64,000 nucleotides of DNA, from NCBI GenBank assembly GCA_032164245.1, contig JAVMKO010000003.1:40116890-40180889 (forward strand), read 5' to 3'. A program made the position numbers and the translations under genes. This DNA comes from Sternotherus odoratus (Eukaryota > Chordata > Testudines > Kinosternidae). The notes under the pieces were generated by a model. It worked only from the letters and a program-made list of their open reading frames with translations. It searched no databases and was not told the origin of the DNA. This document shows, in pieces, positions 1-12,674 of the stretch (position 1 is its first letter; each line of letters begins with the position of its first letter).

Positions 1-35
1 ACTTGTCAAAATCAGAGTTGTTCGGAAAACTGAGT

Positions 36-265
36 GCTAGTCTACACTACAAAGGCTTTGCCAAAACAGCTAGCCTGGAATAACAATATCAGAAAATCCT
101 TAATGGGGATGCAGTTTAAAATCAGCTTCCTGAATGACATAAGCTACACTGGCAAAAGTATTCTTACCAGCATAGCTTGTCATCATAGCTGTGTCAGTCG
201 GGGTATGTTTTTTTCACACTCCTGAACTGATATAGCTATGCTGATAATTTATAGTGTAGGGCTAG
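36..265. mobile_element. MITE with GTCTACACTAC-type ends
   Basis: The left end reads GCTAGTCTACACTAC and the right end is its near inverted complement (ATAGTGTAGGGCTAGC). The interior is noncoding. The end motif matches the other GTCTWCAC elements in this window and the tips of the Harbinger element at 55311. No clear target duplication is visible, so the exact borders are uncertain. The small ORF inside it is not a gene. Confidence 0.6.
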
Positions 266-2236
266 CATGAATTTTCATGCAAGATGAAATGTAAGCATTT
301 AGAAATTACTTTCCATGGTGAATTGCAATAAAAATTGAAATTTTTGAATTTGGAAACTTCAAAAATTAAAATTATCCACATTTTTGATTGAAATGAAATT
401 ATTTGATAGTTTTTATTTTAAGTCAACATTCTGAACTGAAAAAAATGTTTTTTCCCCCCACAAACCTTAACTCATTACAAAATGATATACCATATGGGAC
501 TAAAACTCATGAGTACTCCAAATACTCATGACAAACTTGTCTAACATCTAACAAAGGAAGAATGTGACAATATGGCTTAGAGCTGTATCTACAATTGAAC
601 CCACTTATTCTACTTCATTCTTCTTCTCAGGTCTATATTTATAGCTCTTCATGATATCATCATAATATTTGGGGTCCATATCCTTTTTCACAAGTGATTC
701 CATGGCCACATACATGTACTACGGTTCTCAGAAAGAATAGAAAGCTTTCAGAACCAAAACTAAAGGCCTCTTATTCTTAAATAGAATTCCTTTAACTGAA
801 CAAGTAGGTGACAGACTTAGAATGTTAACCCTTAATGGGCCTGGTCTTCAAGCAGGGCCGGGTAGCAAACACTCAAGGCTCTGACAGGCAGTCAGGCAGA
901 GCTGCAGCAGTTTATTCGCCCTACCTTTAAGGAGGACTCAGGGAGGGATGAGCACCAAGCACAGTCTATGAAACTCACGTAGGGCTTCCTGAGGAGCAAA
1001 GGCCTCCTGGCCTAAGGAAGGGGAATACTGCCATGTCAAGGGTGCGGTGACAGGGGGGGATGCATCCCACTCCAGGAGTGGGAAAGAAGTATCTGCCTAT
1101 TTCAACAGCTCCCTCCCAACTGATCTGCTGGGACTGTCTTTTACACTTTCCATTTCCTGTCCCACCCCTCTGCTTCTGGCGTGTATAGTATGGTCCTCCT
1201 GGCTCTGCCCACCCGGTGGCTTGCAACGTTCCCTCCACTTCTGCCTCTGAGGGAGGCCATCCCTACTTGCCATCATTTTATTTTCCCTTTCATCGCTAAA
1301 AACAAAAACAGCAGTCCCTAGCTCAGCACCTCAGTTATTTCTGGTACAGTTTATTATCATGGCTCAGTTCATGCATGAACCAAGTGCAGCAGATGCTATG
1401 TTTCGTGACTGAACATTGAAGGGAAGGATCCAGCTCTTCTGAAATTCACTATGTTTGTGCTATCAGTACAATTAAAAGTCAATAAATTAGTTGCTAATTA
1501 GGCATACAAAAATAATTATAAAGTGTCTATTTCAAAGTAGCCACTTCACTCTGCCAGTAGAAAAGATATAATTGAATGCCAACCCTCCCACTTCCTCGTC
1601 TAGTAAAACTATCTTAATGATCATGAGTCTCTTACAACTACAGACTTTGAACCAGCTGGTCACAGCAGATCTAGACTAACATTCATACCTTGAGAATTAT
1701 TTTTTCACTACTCCAGATGTCACTATCCCAACATAAAATGTTTGTAGTCAGCTTTTCTAGATACCTCCAAAAATCAATCACCTACATATCCACCAAAAGG
1801 AACAAGACAATATTTAAAGATAGAAATGGACACAATGATCAAAATCTTTCACTGAGTTCTGAGGCTCGCTCACTAAAAGCAGTTTCTATGTACAAAACTG
1901 ATTAGGTCAGTTCTTCTCCTGCTCTTCTCTCTCTTAGAGTATCAGACAAATTACCTCAAGAAAAAACACTCCTGACTCAAAAGATGAGGTTTGTTGAAAA
2001 ATTCTGAACAAATATAAAATCTGAAAATATGTCCAAGCAGCCATTGTTGTAGCTGCAAACTATTATTTATTTACGTGCTAACAGAAAAAAATATGGACTG
2101 CAAGACTATCAGTATCTCTTAAGAGTAGAATTTTGTTGTTGAGGTAATATTCTATATATTGATTGAAGTAGAATGGTATCAGATTTCATGGAATAGGAAA
2201 GAACATGGGATTGTCAATGCGATACAGCAGACTTTT
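266..2236. other. AT-rich DNA, no gene recognised
   Basis: No coding frame, RNA gene or element with clear ends was recognised. A GC-richer patch at about 840-1260 has short overlapping frames on both strands without codon structure or splice context. It may be an old repeat, but no termini were found. Confidence 0.5.
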
Positions 2237-2248
2237 TCATGTAAATTT

Positions 2249-2510
2249 CATAGAATCATAGAAGTGTAGTGCTGGAAGGGACCTTAATACGTCATTTAGT
2301 CTATTTAAGTTCCCAGCACTTAAGGCAGGACTAAGCAATAACTGGTCCATTCCTGGTTTGTTTGACCTGTTCTTAAAAACCTCCAGTGACTGAGATTCCA
2401 CAACCTCTCCAGGCAATTTGTTCCAGTCCTTAATGATCCTGACACTGGAAATGCCCAAATCCAGAGGCCGGCATCTTCTATCAAGTTAGCCTGAGATTTG
2501 CTTGGCACAG
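2249..2510 (-). mobile_element. CR1 LINE 3' end, 5'-truncated
   Basis: Read on the minus strand, this is the conserved CR1 tail: the final ORF2 segment, then the phrase meaning 'GGACTAGATGACCT...GTCCCTTCCAGC', then an ATTCTATG-type terminus (here CATAGAATCATAGAAG at 2249). Frames at 2237-2508 on the minus strand are relics of the last ORF2 residues. CR1 is the dominant LINE of turtles, crocodilians and birds. Truncation at the 5' side is normal for the family. Confidence 0.85.
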
Positions 2511-5280
2511 GAATGCTGTTAGAGGAAAGTTGTGGCTGCTTTGTTATTGGTGGGACTTAGGCCCATTAGCCCACAAAGCCCAACTTCCCCGGACACTTTT
2601 GTTGGAGGATTCTGGAAGAGACTGAAGTACCTTCCGACTCCTAGACTACCTCTGCAGGTTATGGTTGAAACACTGCCAGAATGGTGCTAGAAAGTTTGCA
2701 CTGTTGATATATTTAGTCAGAAGATTTTTTTTTGGAAGAGAGTTTATTTTCCAGCTATACCAATCACACATCTGTCACTAAACTAAGCTCAACTTTTGTT
2801 CTGAATCTGATGGACATTAGAAGCCTTCATAAAATTCCACTCCAAGACTGGTAACAACACGAGCCTTATTTCCTCAGGGGGCACACTTGGAGAGAATTAA
2901 AGGGGACAGTGGCCAAACAGCCCCATCACTGTGACAGGGCAGTATTAGCACCTATACAAATAGAATAGACCACACCAATCAATATTCTTTTAAAAAAATG
3001 TTTCACCAAATATTGCTATTTTTTTCTGTTATTTTCATAGCTTGAACTCATCCATGTAAGGAACAGCCATTCTCCTACATCACAAAAGTTGAACCTTCAA
3101 GGCTCATTATACTCCGATACAAGGACTGATTTTGATCTCACAAATACATGGATGTAAATCAGGAATAGCTCAGTTGACATTACTGATGTAAGAGTCAACA
3201 TCTCAGAGATCAAAATCAGACCCAGAGCTTCTAGCACAAACACTAATGGTCTGATTTGCAAAGTTGTTAGAGACCTTTCACTACAATGGGGTTGCTAAGC
3301 ACCTCTGAGTAATCAGGCTATTAGCATTATATAAATGTGGCCATGGGCTTACAAGAGAGAACTGCTAGAAGTTGTATACATGCAATTTTTAGCCCAATTA
3401 CCTTTCTTTTGGTTTTGTACAGAGCTCTGTTAAAGGTAAAATAATCTGTCCATTTATCAATAATTTAACTTTGTAAATATATATGCCTATTAAACACAGT
3501 CCACAGACTTCTGAACAACTAACCCATTACACTCTGTACTGAAAAAGTTGCAAATAACTAGCCTGACGGATGACTGACCTATGAATTTATATTTTAAATG
3601 AGTTGCAGCTGCCCCAATTCATATCAGTGTTACCTGCCCACCTCCACTCAAAATATTGTTTCTTATTAGTTGTATTTATCCAATTAGTCCAAAAGGTTGC
3701 CTTATTTACTATAATTGAGGACCCAAAGGTGGTGATAAGATGAGCAACTTTTGCAAGGTGCTGAGTGTCCTCAACTCCTAATGAAATGGACCTAACAGTT
3801 TGTCTTTGCTTAGGTGAAATCTTTCCCATATAAAATGTCATTTAAGAAAACAATTTTATCCCTGATGTCTCCAAATAAAAATTACTGGATAAAAGACCTA
3901 CTAATCCTGACTTGCTCTGAAATACTGTGTAGCAGAGATCACTGAGATTTCTTGACAGACAGTTATGGAAAGAGCAGCAGTGAAAGAGAGAAAGCCTGCA
4001 GTAACAAACTACTATTTTGTTGGCAAGATTTCCATACCTTTGTTGTGTTGTTTTAGCACAATATAGAGGGATTGTCCTAGATATATGATCAAAGATCATA
4101 CGGCTAGTCATTCATACTAGGTAAAATCTTCATGAGTGTTTAATTACCCCATGTTGAATAATACTTCCCTCACCTAAATCTGAGTGATTAGAAGTGTTTG
4201 TAAGGTGAGAAATATCTTCACATTTTATTTAACATTGGGTAGAATAAGAAATAGCCATGTCTTGTGGATATTTACTGTGATACACATGCAAGTGTCTGGA
4301 ACCATATTTAAAAAAATCTTTGATTATACATGAATATTCAGGGAATTAGGATTTTTTCTTAAATTACTTAGTGGTTACATTGCAGAATATCTCAAAACAT
4401 TGACTATATATTTAATAGTTACAGGCACAAATGTGCTGTACAATCTTTATGAAGAGGAACTATAATCATAGTGCCAGAGCCAACTGAAGGTTTTCTGCAG
4501 ATAATTGGGTTTAGCTCAATTTATGTATCGATTTGGAATATGATATACATCATGGCAGTGGGCAATGTCTGTATTACTTACAGTGATCTTTCCAGCATTA
4601 GTGAAGTATTGTAACTACTGATTATAATTGTTGTTGATTCCATCCAGCATATTGATTTTCTGTGCAGTCTTCTTTATTTGACTTGTAAAGGGATTATACT
4701 TCCATCATTCTCTAAGGATCAGGGAGTTGTAGTCAGTATGAATAAGTTAAGATACATAAATTGTGAGCTAGCTGAACACAGTTCTTCTAAATGTTTGCAA
4801 ATGGAGCTCTGCCTGGTTCTGATATTCTGGGAACTCTAGGAAAACACAGCATGAATGAGAAAAAAGGACCATCCATAATTCAATGAAAAACGAGGTTTCA
4901 GAGGAACTAGAAGATCAATCCAAAATCTCTTAATAGAAAACATAATATATGAAATTATTAAATTAGAATGTAAAGCAAACTGAGATCCAAAAACTTCACA
5001 AAATCAACTCGTGAAATATTCGTTAATCTCTTGCTTTAAGTTTTAAACAAATATAAAATCTTCAGATTTTTAATCATTTTTTTATTCTCAATAATAAAAA
5101 ATAAATTTGAGGATGTTATTTTTTCAAGAACTTAGATATTAACATCTCATCTCTCAGATGCAACCTTGAGTAGTTAGACTTAGTTGTTAGTTTCATTACA
5201 TTTTGAACTCTGTACCTGGGCACTGGGACTTTAGTTGATTGTATAATCACTTAAATAAATGCATCTAAAACTATAGATGT
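2511..5280. other. AT-rich DNA, no gene recognised
   Basis: Two minus-strand frames (3587-3841 and 3842-4111) are short and have no recognisable domain. No terminal repeats, polyA tails or target duplications were found. Confidence 0.5.
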
Positions 5281-5289
5281 GATCTCCTC

Positions 5290-6635
5290 ACTGAGAAAAC
5301 TACAAGAGAAATCGGGGAAAGGGCCTTTATATAGCATTCATCGATGTCAGAAAGACTTTTGACTTTGTCAATAGAAGCAGACTATTTGTGCTTCTAAAAA
5401 AGATTGGATGTCCCCTCAACCTCTTAACCATGATTTGATCCTTTCATGAAAGCATGTACAACACAGTTCAATGGGTCAGTCTCTGAGTCTTTCCAGATTT
5501 GTAGCAGAGTTAATAAAGGCTGAGTAGTTGCCCCAACTCTGTTTCGGATCTTCTCCTTTCTAATGAAACAAGCTTTTGGTTCCTCAACTGAGGGAATCTA
5601 CTTGCATATAAGATTTGATGGAAAGCTGTTCAATCTTGCAAGACTCATATCAAAAACCAAGACTCAGGAGTCCCTTTTCCAACATCCTCTTTGCTGATGA
5701 TGCAGCAGTGACAACTCACAAAGAAGCCCATCTCCAAAACCTTATAGATCGTTTTTTCCAAAGCCTGCCAAGACTTCAGGCTTACCATGAGCCTAAAAAA
5801 GATGAATATAATGTGCCAAGAAGTTGAAGAAGCACCTTCCATCGAGATCAACCAGTACACATACCTGGGGTCTACCATCACAGTCAACCTCTCACTTGAA
5901 ATGGAACTCATTATCCGCATCAGAAAGCCACCACATCAATATCTAGACTGAGCAAGAGGGCATGGCAAAACAACAAACTGACAAAACACACAAAGATCTG
6001 TGTGTATCGTGCATCTGTTATGAGCACACTTTTGTATGAGAGTGAGACATAGACAGTATGCTCTCATCACAAAGAGGTTCAACAGCTTTCATATGCATTG
6101 CCTTCGTCAATTTTTTGGAATCTCCTAGAGGTACAGAGTCACCAACACTGAGGTGCTCATGCGGGCCAGCATACCCAATATACAAACACTCCTCAACTGG
6201 AGATCCTCCTCTGGCTTGGGCATGTGTTCCAAATGAATGACAGACACATCCCAAAGGACATCCTCTATGGCAACCTGGTATCTGAAAAAAGATCCAAACA
6301 ATACCCAAAATTGAGTTTCAAGATGTGTGCAAGCAAGAGCTCAAAGAAATGGACATGGATGTGGACAACTGGAAAGATTACATTCAAGACTATAGCTTTA
6401 GAAATGAGCTTAAGATCTCCAGAGTTATGAGAGGAAGCAGTCCAGGTTAGCAGAGGAGAAAAGAGAAGAAGAGAAACAGAAGGTAGAGCCCAAAGGGTCA
6501 AAATACCACCTTTAAATGTGACAGATGAGGTAGAGATTGTCTCCCTCGAGTGGGTCTCTTCAGCCATTCTTTACCTGTCGGGGCGCATACCCATGGTCTC
6601 TTGAGACTGAAAGATGCCTACTAAATTGCAGTTAC
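5290..6635 (+). pseudogene. Decayed non-LTR retrotransposon reverse transcriptase
   Basis: Plus-strand frames, broken by several stops and shifts, give recognisable pieces of a LINE ORF in the right order. An RT segment resembling AFID..KTFD.VNR lies near 5335-5400. The catalytic block NILFADDAAVTTH lies at about 5680-5720. A segment like SRLSKRAWQNNKLTKHTKI with a downstream YRA..STLLY block lies at 5940-6040. The C-terminal block LWLGHVFQMNDRHIPKDILYG lies at 6210-6270. The end resembles the SHS...HG..RLKDAY terminus common in this LINE type at 6560-6620. The copy is dead. The clade is uncertain; it is not CR1. Confidence 0.75.
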
Positions 6636-6714
6636 ATTCATTTCAGTGTGTAGAGCTCTGGATACCAGTGTATGTGCATACATCTGAGGCCGTACAGCTC
6701 AGTGTTATATTTAA

Positions 6715-6990
6715 GGCTTCGTCTACACTACCGTCTGGATTGACATGTAGAGATCGATCTATTGGGGATCAATTTATTGCCTCTCATCAGGACGTGATAA
6801 ATCAATCCCCAGAGGCACTCCCATCAACTCTGGAACTCCAGCTCACCAAAAGGCGCAAGGCAGAGTCGATGGGGGAGCCCACTGAGATGGCAGGTAAGTC
6901 AACCTAAGATGCATTGACTTCAAATACGGTATTCACATAGGTGAAGTTGTGTATCTTAGGTTGACCCTCCCGGCTAGTGTAGACGAGGCG
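6715..6990 (+). mobile_element. Harbinger-like MITE, family A copy 1
   Basis: The 276-bp element has ends GGCTTCGTCTACACTAC and its inverted counterpart AGTGTAGACGAGGCG. It is flanked by TAA on the left and TGA on the right, consistent with a 3-bp TWA duplication carrying one substitution. The interior has an inverted repeat around GATCGATC...GATAAATCAATC and the block CTGGAACTCCAGCT. Copies at 17067, 38713 and 44687 share this interior, so the four form one family. The ORF across it is not a gene. Confidence 0.8.
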
Positions 6991-7149
6991 TGATAGAAAA
7001 ACTGCATACCACCAAGAAGTGAAATATGTGTTTTTATAAATACATAAGGCTTGATCCACAAAATAAATTAGACTCAGTGTTTAAATGATTAATATTTAGG
7101 CATCTTTCCGCCTACTGGGATCCACAACCTTTTCTTGCAAAAACCTGCA

Positions 7150-7725
7150 GGTTGGTGCCCTGCTTATACCTAAAGTTGCATATCTGTCACGGAGGTCACA
7201 GAATTCATGGATTCTGTGACTTTCCATGATCTCCATACTTCTGCCGAGGCTGGTGCTGTCCAAGGAGCTGCCTGAGCCAAGCAGCCTCTGGGCACAGCAG
7301 CAGTTTGTGTGTGTGTGGGAAGGAGCTTAGGGCTAGGGGCAGGGGTTTTTGGAGTGCAGGGGGGCACTTACCTGGGGTGGAGGGCCCCCCAGCAGCCCTG
7401 TCCCCACAGCTCCCATTGTCTGCAGTTCCCGGCCAATGGGAGCTGCGGTAGCTCCTGCCCTGGATCCTGCCTCCACCACCTAGGACCTGCAGGGAGATGG
7501 AGCCAGATAGGAATGCCTGCAAGCCTTGACAATCCCCCTTCCTTCCCCTAGTACCAGCAGGGTCCCAAATCACCTCCCCCAGCACCCCCACCTCTACCCA
7601 TCCCCTGAGCACCTCCGCCAAAGTTTTAGACAGAGCTGGTATTTTTAGTAAAAGTCATGGACAGGTCACGGCCCATGAATTTTTGTTTGTCCATTAAAAT
7701 ACTCATGACTCAAATGTAGCCTTAC
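7150..7725. repeat. GC-rich composite repeat with TCACGG/CCATGAATTT inverted arms
   Basis: The left edge reads GTCACGGAGGTCACAGAATTC and the right edge has GGACAGGTCACGGCCCATGAATTT, so the edges are partly inverted copies. The middle (7240-7620) is GC-rich and holds overlapping ORFs on both strands, typical of base composition rather than coding. This looks like a nonautonomous DNA transposon. No certain target duplication was found. Confidence 0.45.
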
Positions 7726-7784
7726 TTATAACCTTTAGTCTAAAGGGAACAGCATTCACTTAGGAAGGCAGGAACCCCTTCCCA

Positions 7785-7870
7785 ATGTGGAGCAATGATT
7801 TGAACCCTAGTCTCCCACCTCCTGGGAGAGTGCCCAAACCACCAGACTATGGCATAGTCTTGGGTGGGTC
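7785..7870 (-). repeat. tRNA-derived SINE head
   Basis: On the minus strand a box A-like TAGTCTGGTGG (7839-7849) precedes a box B-like GGGTTCAAATC (7797-7807) at tRNA-like spacing. A CTCC-rich anticodon-arm region lies between them. The sequence is too diverged for a working tRNA, so a SINE head is the better call. A second similar head follows at 7925-7985, and a relative lies at 39728. Confidence 0.55.
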
Positions 7871-7924
7871 TCTGTTTTAGAGGTTGTTCCACTTTCTATA
7901 AAATACTTATCAGTCATTATGGAG

Positions 7925-7985
7925 AGAGATTGGAGTTTGAGTCTCCCACATCCCAAATGACTGCCTGCACCACTAAACTATAGAG
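7925..7985 (-). repeat. Second tRNA-like SINE head
   Basis: Minus-strand TAGTTTAGTG (7971-7980, box A-like) and ACTCAAACTCC (7932-7942, box B-like) repeat the arrangement of the neighbouring head about 130 bp away. Either two SINE insertions or a dimeric SINE would explain the pair. Confidence 0.45.
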
Positions 7986-8000
7986 TCATTCTCACTCTTG

Positions 8001-10029
8001 AAGTGCACAAACAGAAATAAATCATTTTAGCATATGATGAATTTTAGAGAACCAGACAGTTATTGGGCCCAATCCTGAAAATGGTTAGAATCACACATCT
8101 CCTAGTACTTACTAGTATGAATAGTCCCATTCACTGGACACTCAGCTTCTCACAGAGTCTGGGAGCATACTGTAGTAAAATCTCAAGTTAGTGACAGAAA
8201 GGTAAGTGAGGTGCATTCTTATATATAAACATCAATAGAATCATAATTGAAATGGTACCATCCTCTGCAGCATGTCACGGAGGACTTGATACCTGCCTCC
8301 ACTTCTGAAGCTCCTGATCTTCCAATTGGTAGAAATTTTGTTAATACAATGTTGTTGGAAATGGTCTGAGTTAGTTATCATTCAAAAGGCCCTTTTCCCA
8401 CAAACACAATGGTACCAAACATGACAAACAGAGTAGAGAATAGTTTTGGATATGTTCAATCATCCCAGAGCCATTCCATTGCTCAATCATTTGCCCCTAG
8501 AGAGCAGGTATTAATGCACCTCCTGTTTGTGACATTTTTTCTCCATTTGTCTGCTTTTTTTGGGGAAAAAAAATTGATCATCGTAGCTCTGCAAGTGTCA
8601 TCATGTTGAGCCAAGCGCTAAACTTGGAAATCAACTCCTCCGCTGTATTTATGACCTCATCAGTGACTATGTCAGCTGGGCAAGCACCTTCAGAGCAAGG
8701 AGGGTCTTCAGAGACTGAATAAAATCCCTTCCAATAAGATAATTTGGACTTTCCAGTCTAGGGTGTGGAAACCTGGCAGTGCCACAGCCTTTCATGGTCT
8801 GAGTAATAAAAACATATCTCTGAGAATATACAGTGATTCTGTTCCCCAGCAGCAGACACAAAAATTAATCTCTTTGATGTTTAGGGTAACATCTCACAGA
8901 AAGCATTTGAACATATGTGTCTTGTTCAAAAATCCAGAGATTAGTAGCTCCTCTCTATGGAGCCAAGAGGATATAAACGTTAATTTTAGTGCCAGCCTCC
9001 TCAGGGGAACTATAAAGAAATTCCACTGAACAGTGCAAGCAGCGGCTTAATTACACTATGCAATGATGAAATTATTTGAGCCATTATTTGCATGCCGGTG
9101 CAATTTATTTGGCTTTTATGCAAGTGTGAAATAGTACCTTCTTCATTATGACAGTGGAAATGTTTGTGGAGTCAATTATTTTTGTATTGACAGGTGCAGT
9201 ACTGTGGACTCTTCATTCAGGCAATATTTTTAACTGTAGCCCCATAATGAAGTGTTCAGTAAAATCTCAGCAGGTGTTTAAAAAATGCTGGTTTTCCAAG
9301 AGCTTGTACCTATGATAGCTACATGGTTTCTTCTGCTAATACATTAGTTTACTTTTTACTTGACACACATGCATGGTTCCATTGCATTCAAATGTCAGTT
9401 ATGGTACCACAGAGAATCTGTAGTTTCCCAAAGTCTCACATAGACCAACATCACATGGATATCTGGACATGACCAGGAGATGAGTAAACACTGACTTGTC
9501 CAAAGTTAGATCGGTTATAGTCCCTTCACTCTGACTTTCTTCATTACTTTTGAGCACAGCTCTAGTCTGTTCTTCTCTACTAGCGCCTATAGTTTGACAG
9601 TTTCGACAAGCAAGATAGCCTAAATTCTGTCATTATACCAATGGCAACTTTCTGACTACAATAGGATAAACATCTGCTTTGAGTTAAGCCAATTGAAAAT
9701 GAAGATAAACTTTGTTTCTATCATTCTCTCTCCACCTTCTCCAATTCCCTCAAGAACTACCGTGCATTTACTCTAGAGTAACTAAAATCCAGTACTGCCA
9801 CTGTTCAAATCAATCAGAGTTTTACTGTTAACTTTAAAGGGATTTTGGTTCATGGAATTCAATAGTTTCATTGGTGCAATTAAGGGCAGAATTTAGACCA
9901 TGTTGTGTTAAATGAAAAAGTAACTGTATGCTATTCAAGCAAAATTAATTAGTCATGTTGGGACTCAGGAAATGGTTCTAAAAAGCAACGAAGGAAATAT
10001 ACTTGCAAATATAGTTCAAAGAGGTTATG
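8001..10029. other. Unique-looking AT-rich DNA
   Basis: No transposon termini or coding frames were recognised. The part around 9030-9160 has a block with an octamer-type site ATTTGCAT at 9086-9093 and other homeodomain-like AT motifs, which could be a conserved noncoding element. That is a guess from appearance only. Confidence 0.4.
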
Positions 10030-10282
10030 TAGATAAAAGGATTCAAAAAAGAACTAGATAAGTTCATGGAGGAAAGGTCCATCGATGGCTATTAGCCAAG
10101 ATGGTCAGGGATGGTGTTCATAGAAGCTGGGAGTGGGAAACAGGGGATGGATCATTTGATAATTAGCGGTTCTATTCATTCCCCCTGAAGCACCTGGTAT
10201 TGGCCACTGTTGGAAGACAGAATACTGAGCTAGATGGACCTTTGATCTTACCCAGTATGGCCATTCTTATATTTTTATGTTC
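10030..10282 (+). mobile_element. CR1 LINE 3' tail
   Basis: The plus strand carries the CR1 tail phrases AACTAGATAAGTTCATGGAGG, GGCTATTAGCCA, CACTGTTGGAAGACAG and GAGCTAGATGGACC, and ends near CCATTCTTAT. It matches the longer copy at 24085-24673, so both are from the same CR1 subfamily. It is truncated at its 5' side. Confidence 0.85.
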
Positions 10283-12328
10283 CAAAACATAATACAAAAC
10301 AGTACATCAGCTTCATTACGCCTAAAACGAAGGGGAAAAAAAGGAGAATATGGCCCCAGTACCCTGTATCTATGCTGTGTACGAATTTTCTGAGCAAGGA
10401 TAATACAAGGCTTTAATGTAATGTAATGTTTTAAAGATCATATACAACTCATCTTGAAACATAAGAAACAAGGTGTAGATCTGGAATAAAGAATCAAATA
10501 TATGCAATATATATAAATGCAGTCCAAAGACTTGGACTAAGGTTAGCAGTAGGAGTCCAAGGATTTATTTCTTGTGACAAAATATCTAAATATTAAATTG
10601 ATCTCTAGATTATAATGGTGTCTGGCTTATGACAAAAGCTTGTCCGTTTCCACTCCAAAGTTTAACTCAGACATGGAATACTGAGCTAAATGGAAATTTA
10701 GAGGATGACATGAAAAGAGGGCTTCCAATTCTGTCAGTCTGACATTTCATGAAACTGTTTCTTTAAGAAAAAAAAAAGAGGGTTCCCACCAATAACTACA
10801 AAATAATGTTATTTTTTTTATGCAACAAACCTGGTTCTTGAAGGAAAATGGGAACATAATAAAATTAACAAATGATCACAATATATTCACAAAAATACTT
10901 GCATATTTTATCCATTTCCCCATTTCTGCTAGGATTGTCTTTGTCTGCTGTTTAATAGTTAATGTTCTGAATTTCCTGTACAGAGTTGGGCTCTCTAAAG
11001 GGTAATCACATTTGTTGATCTAATAATATGCTTATGTTAATACAAGTTCCATCTAACTACAGTAGACCTCCCCAATGACACAGCAAACTGATATTTGTAA
11101 TAGACGGTTTATATGTTCAGATGTTTCAAAACTGGAAACTAGACTCCAAACAGCTTTTAATTTCACTGGGAGGCCTTTTTGCATTCATATAATTAAATCC
11201 AAATCCACCCCAATGATTTTCAGTATGGGTTCAATCTGATGCTGGAAGGGACCTATTTTTGGTCAGATTTTTTTTGTAATCTCGTAGAACATTCCTCCTT
11301 GAGAGCTCTCAGTCCAAATTAGTAGAAAACTAAAGGAAATAAATAATTGCATGACATTTTTACTACTCAAGATAATCTAATACTTCAAAATTTCCACCAT
11401 TGCTGTGTTAAAATGCTCACAATAAAAGCTTATGTGAGTTCAGCACACTGGAACACAAACTTTAGTTATAATTTTGCCCCAAATCTGATACCTAGCATAA
11501 ACCTAATCCAGATTAGAACACTCCCTTTTTGGCTAATTTGTAATAACCAAATAGTTATTTTCTCAGCACATTCATTAGCATATTTAAACAGTTAAGAAAA
11601 AGTGTAGTTTTTTATGATAAAGTAGGGTATATTTAGATGGTCATCATATAATGCTGCAATAAGCAATTGCTTTTCTCTGCACATACTGCATTTTATAATG
11701 GTGGTGGGCAAACATTCAAAACCTCAGGTTTTTATGCAGTTCTCTGTATACATACTATCATTCAGCTCTAGATATTCAACAATGGTAAGTTAGAAAATCC
11801 ATGGACATAGAGCTGTAATGAAAGTATCTTTTCACCAAGATCCATTGCCTTTTATGAATGGTTTGATCTCTGTTTTTAAACATTCTTACTTTGAAGGCAA
11901 GACCAGGAGCACTTTTGGAAAGAATTCACCTATTGGTTCAGATTATTATAGTTCTACTCTTGAGCTCTCCATCAGAAACCAAAAATGACTGACATTGAGC
12001 CTTGTCATTTTCGTACTATTAATTTTGACATCAGGAAAATGTGATAGTAGTTAATGTCTCATATGCATATAACATAGCTGCCAAGCAACCAACATCAGTC
12101 TTGTTGGAGAACCACAAGCACCTACAGTAATATATAGAATATTCAGCACTAGTACAAAAAGCGTCCAGAAATTTATTCTCAGGTTGACTTGCTTGGCATG
12201 TTTGGAGCTGATTAGTTAATTTACAGTGTTTAAGTGTAACTTTGGAATACGGAAGATGTTTTTAATTACTTGATCTCTTAGATCAATAACAGACATATTG
12301 TAACAGTATTTTAAAATTTCCTTTTATA
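10283..12328. other. AT-rich DNA, no gene recognised
   Basis: Two short plus frames (10820-11005 and 11347-11595) have low-complexity hydrophobic content and no domain. No element ends were found. Confidence 0.45.
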
Positions 12329-12672
12329 CAGTAACTCCTCATTTAACGTTGTAGTTATGTTCCTGAAAAATGTGAATGTAAGCGAAACGATGTTAAGCCA
12401 ATCCATTTCCCCCATAAGAATTAATATAAATGGGGGAAAAGAGGTTCCAGTGAAATGTTTTTCACCAGAAAAAAGACTGTTTTACACACACACACACACA
12501 CAAAGTTTTAAACAAACAATTTAATACAATACACAGCAATGATGATTGTGAAGCTTCGTTGAGGTGGTGAAGTCACGGGGGGGATATTTCCAGGAATGCT
12601 GTACTGTTAAATGATGAACTAACCCTTGAGCCCTCAAGGGTTAACTCATTGTTGTTAATGTAGCCTCACAAC
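12329..12672 (+). mobile_element. Tigger/pogo-like DNA transposon, left part only
   Basis: The element begins CAGTAACTCCTCATTTAACG directly after a TA dinucleotide, the mariner/pogo target. The sequence after it (AACGATGTTAAGC, CCCCATAAGAATTAAT, an AC microsatellite at 12484-12502) is typical of nonautonomous Tigger elements in reptiles. No right-hand inverted end is present. The similarity stops near 12672, where LINE sequence begins. Confidence 0.7.
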
Positions 12673-12674
12673 AG

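Noticed and set aside
7205..7621. 138-codon minus ORF
   Set aside because: It falls in a GC-rich repeat with overlapping frames on both strands and no domain or splice context.
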